Of a stretch of DNA of 7,443 nucleotides, positions 5,756 through 7,443 are shown piece after piece. The notes beneath the pieces were generated by a model. It saw only the letters and a list, made by a program, of their open reading frames with translations. It made no database searches and was not told where the DNA came from. Source of the DNA: DAIOHQ01 sp036744635 (lineage in GTDB: Bacteria > Planctomycetota > Phycisphaerae > Tepidisphaerales > Tepidisphaeraceae); NCBI GenBank assembly GCA_036744635.1, contig DAIOHQ010000243.1, positions 1 to 7,443 of the forward strand, read 5' to 3'. Every line of letters begins with the position of its first letter. Positions within the stretch are counted from its first letter, which is position 1. The position numbers were made by a program, and so were the translations under genes.

Positions 5756-6849
5756 CACACCCGGCGTCTTTTCAGCAGGCCCACCATGGCCATGCCGATC
5801 AGGGAGAGCGCGGCCGGTTCAGGCAGCGGCGCGGCGTAGAGTTCGAATTCGCTCATGGCGCCGTTAGCTGTAGTGGACAGCGTGGGCGCGCTGACGCGGA
5901 CGAAACGTGCGTCAACCGGCGAGGAGAACGCAATGGACGAGGAATTGATTGACGTCGCCTGGGTATAGGCCTGGTTCCAAGTTGTGCCTGCACTGATCGA
6001 GGAATCAGCGGTGTACTCGATGGTGAGGCCGGACCAGCTCTGTCCGTGATAGGCGCCGGTGGCGAAGCCGGTGAGGCGGTACAGGTTATTCAGCGGCAGC
6101 ACGAAAAAGTTCGCCTTGCCGGCGTTGGCGTTGATGTTTTCCTGCACGAGAATAGTGCCAATGTTCAGGTCAACGATGTTGTTCGCATCGCTGCCCACCC
6201 GCCAGCCGCTGAAATAGAGCGGGTCGCTGATGGGGATCGGCCCCGGCCCGCCCTGCGCCCCCGGCCGAAGCGCCATCAGGTTGTAGCCGGCGGTGACATC
6301 GATTTGAGCGCTGCTTGGGGCGCGGGCATAGATTTCCTGGGCGCGGAAGTATGGGTTGGTCGTGCCGGTGTAATCAAACTGCAGGTACTGGTAGGTGTTG
6401 TTGACCGTGGTGGTGAGCGAGGTGCCGCCCAACTGGGCACCGCCGCTGAGATCGGTCATGCCCGAAAACCCGGTGTTGGACCCCCAGACGCGGTAAGTTG
6501 CCGGGGTATCGATGAGGGTCTGAACCAGGGTGTTGATGAACTGCGGCTGGGCAAGCGACATTTGCAGCGATGCGGTATTGGAGGGGCTGGCGCTGCTGTA
6601 GTTGATCTGCGATTGCCAGTGGCCGGAGTCAATCGTGTAGAATGCGCCATATTGCGCGCTGCCGCCGTTGTTCAGATTCGTCCACCCAACCGTTGTATCC
6701 AAGGCACCAGTTGAGCTCACGTGCTTCAACAGGTTGACGTTGGCCGGGGTCACATAGTTGGTGGCGAGCGCCGGCGCGATCTCTACAAGCAGTACGCCTC
6801 CCGCCACCGCGGCGCAGGCCACCGCACGATGCATGAATCGATGTGTCAT
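5755..6849 (-). CDS. PEP-CTERM surface protein with two discoidin-like modules
   Basis: The 364-residue product is an exported surface protein. A signal peptide (1-29, positively charged MTHRFMHR then a hydrophobic core, likely cut after ALA29) is matched by a C-terminal PEP-CTERM sorting signal: Pro343-Glu344-Pro345, a hydrophobic helix (346-359) and KRRR (360-363). That signal is recognised by an exosortase, known from exopolysaccharide-producing bacteria. Two beta-rich modules lie between. The first (~35-176) ends YQYLQFDY...FRAQEIYA; the second (~185-340) ends ARFVRVSA...NGAMSEFELYA. Both endings match the closing strands of F5/8 type C (discoidin, galactose-binding-like) domains, which often bind glycans. 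I start at 6849, not at an in-frame ATG at 6915, because GGAG (6856-6859) lies 6 nt before it and the signal peptide starts there. A TATAAT lies 84 nt upstream. The ligand is unknown. Confidence 0.88.
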   Translation of the reverse strand: MTHRFMHRAVACAAVAGGVLLVEIAPALATNYVTPANVNLLKHVSSTGALDTTVGWTNLNNGGSAQYGAFYTIDSGHWQSQINYSSASPSNTASLQMSLAQPQFINTLVQTLIDTPATYRVWGSNTGFSGMTDLSGGAQLGGTSLTTTVNNTYQYLQFDYTGTTNPYFRAQEIYARAPSSAQIDVTAGYNLMALRPGAQGGPGPIPISDPLYFSGWRVGSDANNIVDLNIGTILVQENINANAGKANFFVLPLNNLYRLTGFATGAYHGQSWSGLTIEYTADSSISAGTTWNQAYTQATSINSSSIAFSSPVDARFVRVSAPTLSTTANGAMSEFELYAAPLPEPAALSLIGMAMVGLLKRRRV

Positions 6850-6932
6850 CTGGTTCTCCGGTATCAAGATGGTGCGCCTCCGCGATCGATGTGATTGCCG
6901 CGAAGGGGCCTCCAACGCTGTACTGACCTCTG

Positions 6933-6961
6933 ATTATAACTCCGACGGCAATTGAAATCCA
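6933..6961 (-). promoter_or_regulatory. Probable promoter of the PEP-CTERM gene
   Basis: The minus strand reads a perfect TATAAT at 6938-6933, 83 nt from the ATG. With 17-nt spacing the -35 position (6961-6956) reads TGGATT, only 3 of 6 against TTGACA. It coincides with a tandem 10-bp repeat (6953-6972). A good -10 with a poor -35 overlapped by repeats is what an activator-dependent promoter would look like, but this is inference. Confidence 0.5.
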
Positions 6962-6997
6962 GTGAAATCCAGCAAATTTCCTTGTGTTTCTGCTGGA
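6953..6997. repeat. Tandem 10-bp repeat and inverted TCCAGCA/TGCTGGA between divergent promoters
   Basis: TGAAATCCAG occurs twice in tandem (6953-6962 and 6963-6972). The second copy begins a 7-bp inverted repeat, TCCAGCA at 6968-6974 with TGCTGGA at 6991-6997. The left side covers the -35 region of the minus-strand promoter, and the right arm supplies most of the -35 box of the plus-strand promoter. A further CTGGA is at 7023-7027. These could be operator half-sites for a regulator acting on both genes; no known consensus is recognised. Confidence 0.4.
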
Positions 6998-7021
6998 CAA
7001 GGGAGAAAGAGACGATATAAT
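6994..7021 (+). promoter_or_regulatory. Strong sigma-70-like promoter for the DEAD-box helicase
   Basis: TGGACA at 6994-6999 (5 of 6 against TTGACA), a 16-nt spacer and a perfect TATAAT at 7016-7021. Transcription would begin near 7028 and run through a leader of about 225 nt to the helicase ATG at 7254. No other gene on the plus strand lies between. It is the best promoter match I found in the window. Confidence 0.65.
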
Positions 7022-7253
7022 ACTGGACACAACTGCCTGCCTTCCTTCACGCAATCCTGCCCAATCGGCAAGTTTTCTGAACGACTCGCGAGCTTAGTTG
7101 TAGCGCATCGTCTGGCTTTTAGTGGCTTTTTGGCTACGGCTTTATAGGTGCGCACGGTACACCTATATGGTGCGCACGACGATTCGGCGCTGCACGCGCC
7201 CCGCAACGGGGCCAGCGGTTTTCGACACGTGGTAGCGGGTTTGTAAAGGTTTT
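7022..7253 (+). promoter_or_regulatory. Long structured 5' leader of the DEAD-box helicase gene
   Basis: About 225 nt lie between the predicted start of transcription and the ATG. GTGCGCAC, its own reverse complement, occurs at 7148-7155 and 7170-7177, exactly 22 nt apart. TATAGGTG (7143-7150) can pair with CACCTATA (7160-7167), but that excludes pairing of the two GTGCGCAC copies with each other. A second hairpin has GCCCCG (7198-7203) with CGGGGC (7207-7212), extended by CGCTG (7188-7192) with CAGCG (7213-7217), and is followed by GTTTT; it competes with GGCGC/GCGCC (7186-7200). U-rich GGCT repeats occur at 7114-7141. The ribosome binding site is AAAGG at 7245-7249. Alternative helices suggest post-transcriptional control, but no known riboswitch is recognised. 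Confidence 0.45.
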
Positions 7254-7443
7254 ATGCAATTTGTTGATCTTCGGCTCGCTGAGCCGATTCTTCGCGCTGT
7301 CGCCTCGGAAGGCTACAGCGTGGCCACGCCGGTTCAGGCGCAGGCCATTCCCCTGGTCATGCAGGGACGGGATCTATTTGGATGCGCCCAGACCGGGACG
7401 GGCAAGACGGCGGCGTTCGCGCTGCCGATCCTGCACCGGCTGG
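7254..7443 (+). CDS. DEAD-box ATP-dependent RNA helicase, RhlE type, 3'-truncated by window edge
   Basis: The first 63 residues are visible before the window ends. They begin MQFVDLRLAEPILRAVASEG and carry the Q motif (YSVATPVQAQAIP, with the expected aromatic residue upstream at Phe3) and motif I, the Walker A loop AQTGTGKT, which binds ATP. Order and spacing match the start of E. coli RhlE closely, including GRDL before the Walker loop and the LPIL segment after it. DEAD-box helicases unwind short RNA duplexes in ribosome assembly and mRNA decay, and several are cold-induced. The remaining motifs (DEAD, SAT, motifs IV-VI) lie outside the window. The ATG at 7254 is preceded by AAAGG at 7245-7249, 4 nt away. 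The family is certain; RhlE against other DEAD-box types is likely but not proved. Confidence 0.9.
   Translation, partial: MQFVDLRLAEPILRAVASEGYSVATPVQAQAIPLVMQGRDLFGCAQTGTGKTAAFALPILHRL

Noticed and set aside
6850..6915. Upstream in-frame ATG at 6915 for the PEP-CTERM gene
   Set aside because: It adds 22 Arg/Ser-rich residues before the signal peptide; GGAG at 6856-6859 sits 6 nt before the ATG at 6849.
6962..7147. Small plus-strand frame of 61 codons upstream of the helicase
   Set aside because: Its start lies upstream of the predicted promoter and it has no ribosome binding site or recognisable composition.

Overview
The window is a GC-rich bacterial chromosomal segment (roughly 60% GC by eye) that best fits a planctomycete, possibly a Phycisphaerae-type lineage. 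Three things point there: a PEP-CTERM surface protein, a divergent long-form RdgC-like protein, and intergenic GTAG-headed palindromes of the kind I recall from planctomycete genomes. No marker gene proves the assignment. I see no phage, insertion sequence, CRISPR array, tRNA or rRNA.

Layout, left to right. (1) The 3' end of a beta-rich gene of unknown function (1-846, +). (2) A cluster of three REP-like palindromes (843-959) between that gene and the convergent rdgC-like gene (968-2182, -). (3) A 306-nt divergent intergenic stretch (2183-2488) with a second REP pair and a G-run cluster. (4) Two consecutive HtrA-like genes on the + strand: a lipoprotein protease with an intact His/Asp/Ser triad (2489-4138), then a secreted homologue in which all three catalytic positions are replaced but both PDZ domains remain (4298-5686). 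A perfect 25-bp inverted repeat lies between them and abuts the second gene's ribosome binding site. (5) A rho-independent terminator (5720-5755). (6) A convergent PEP-CTERM protein with two discoidin-like modules (5755-6849, -). (7) A divergent promoter region (6850-7253) with good -10 elements on both strands and a structured leader of about 225 nt. (8) The 5' end of a DEAD-box RNA helicase, RhlE type (7254-7443, +), cut by the window edge.

How it fits together. The HtrA pair is probably a cell-envelope quality-control unit in which one member cuts and the other may only bind through its PDZ domains. The rdgC-like gene (recombination), the PEP-CTERM protein (surface) and the helicase (RNA metabolism) show no functional link to it. 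The most unusual content is the catalytically dead HtrA partner and the REP-like elements. Those elements come in two families that share the frame GTAG-N8-TYT-N8' but have entirely different, internally complementary stems.
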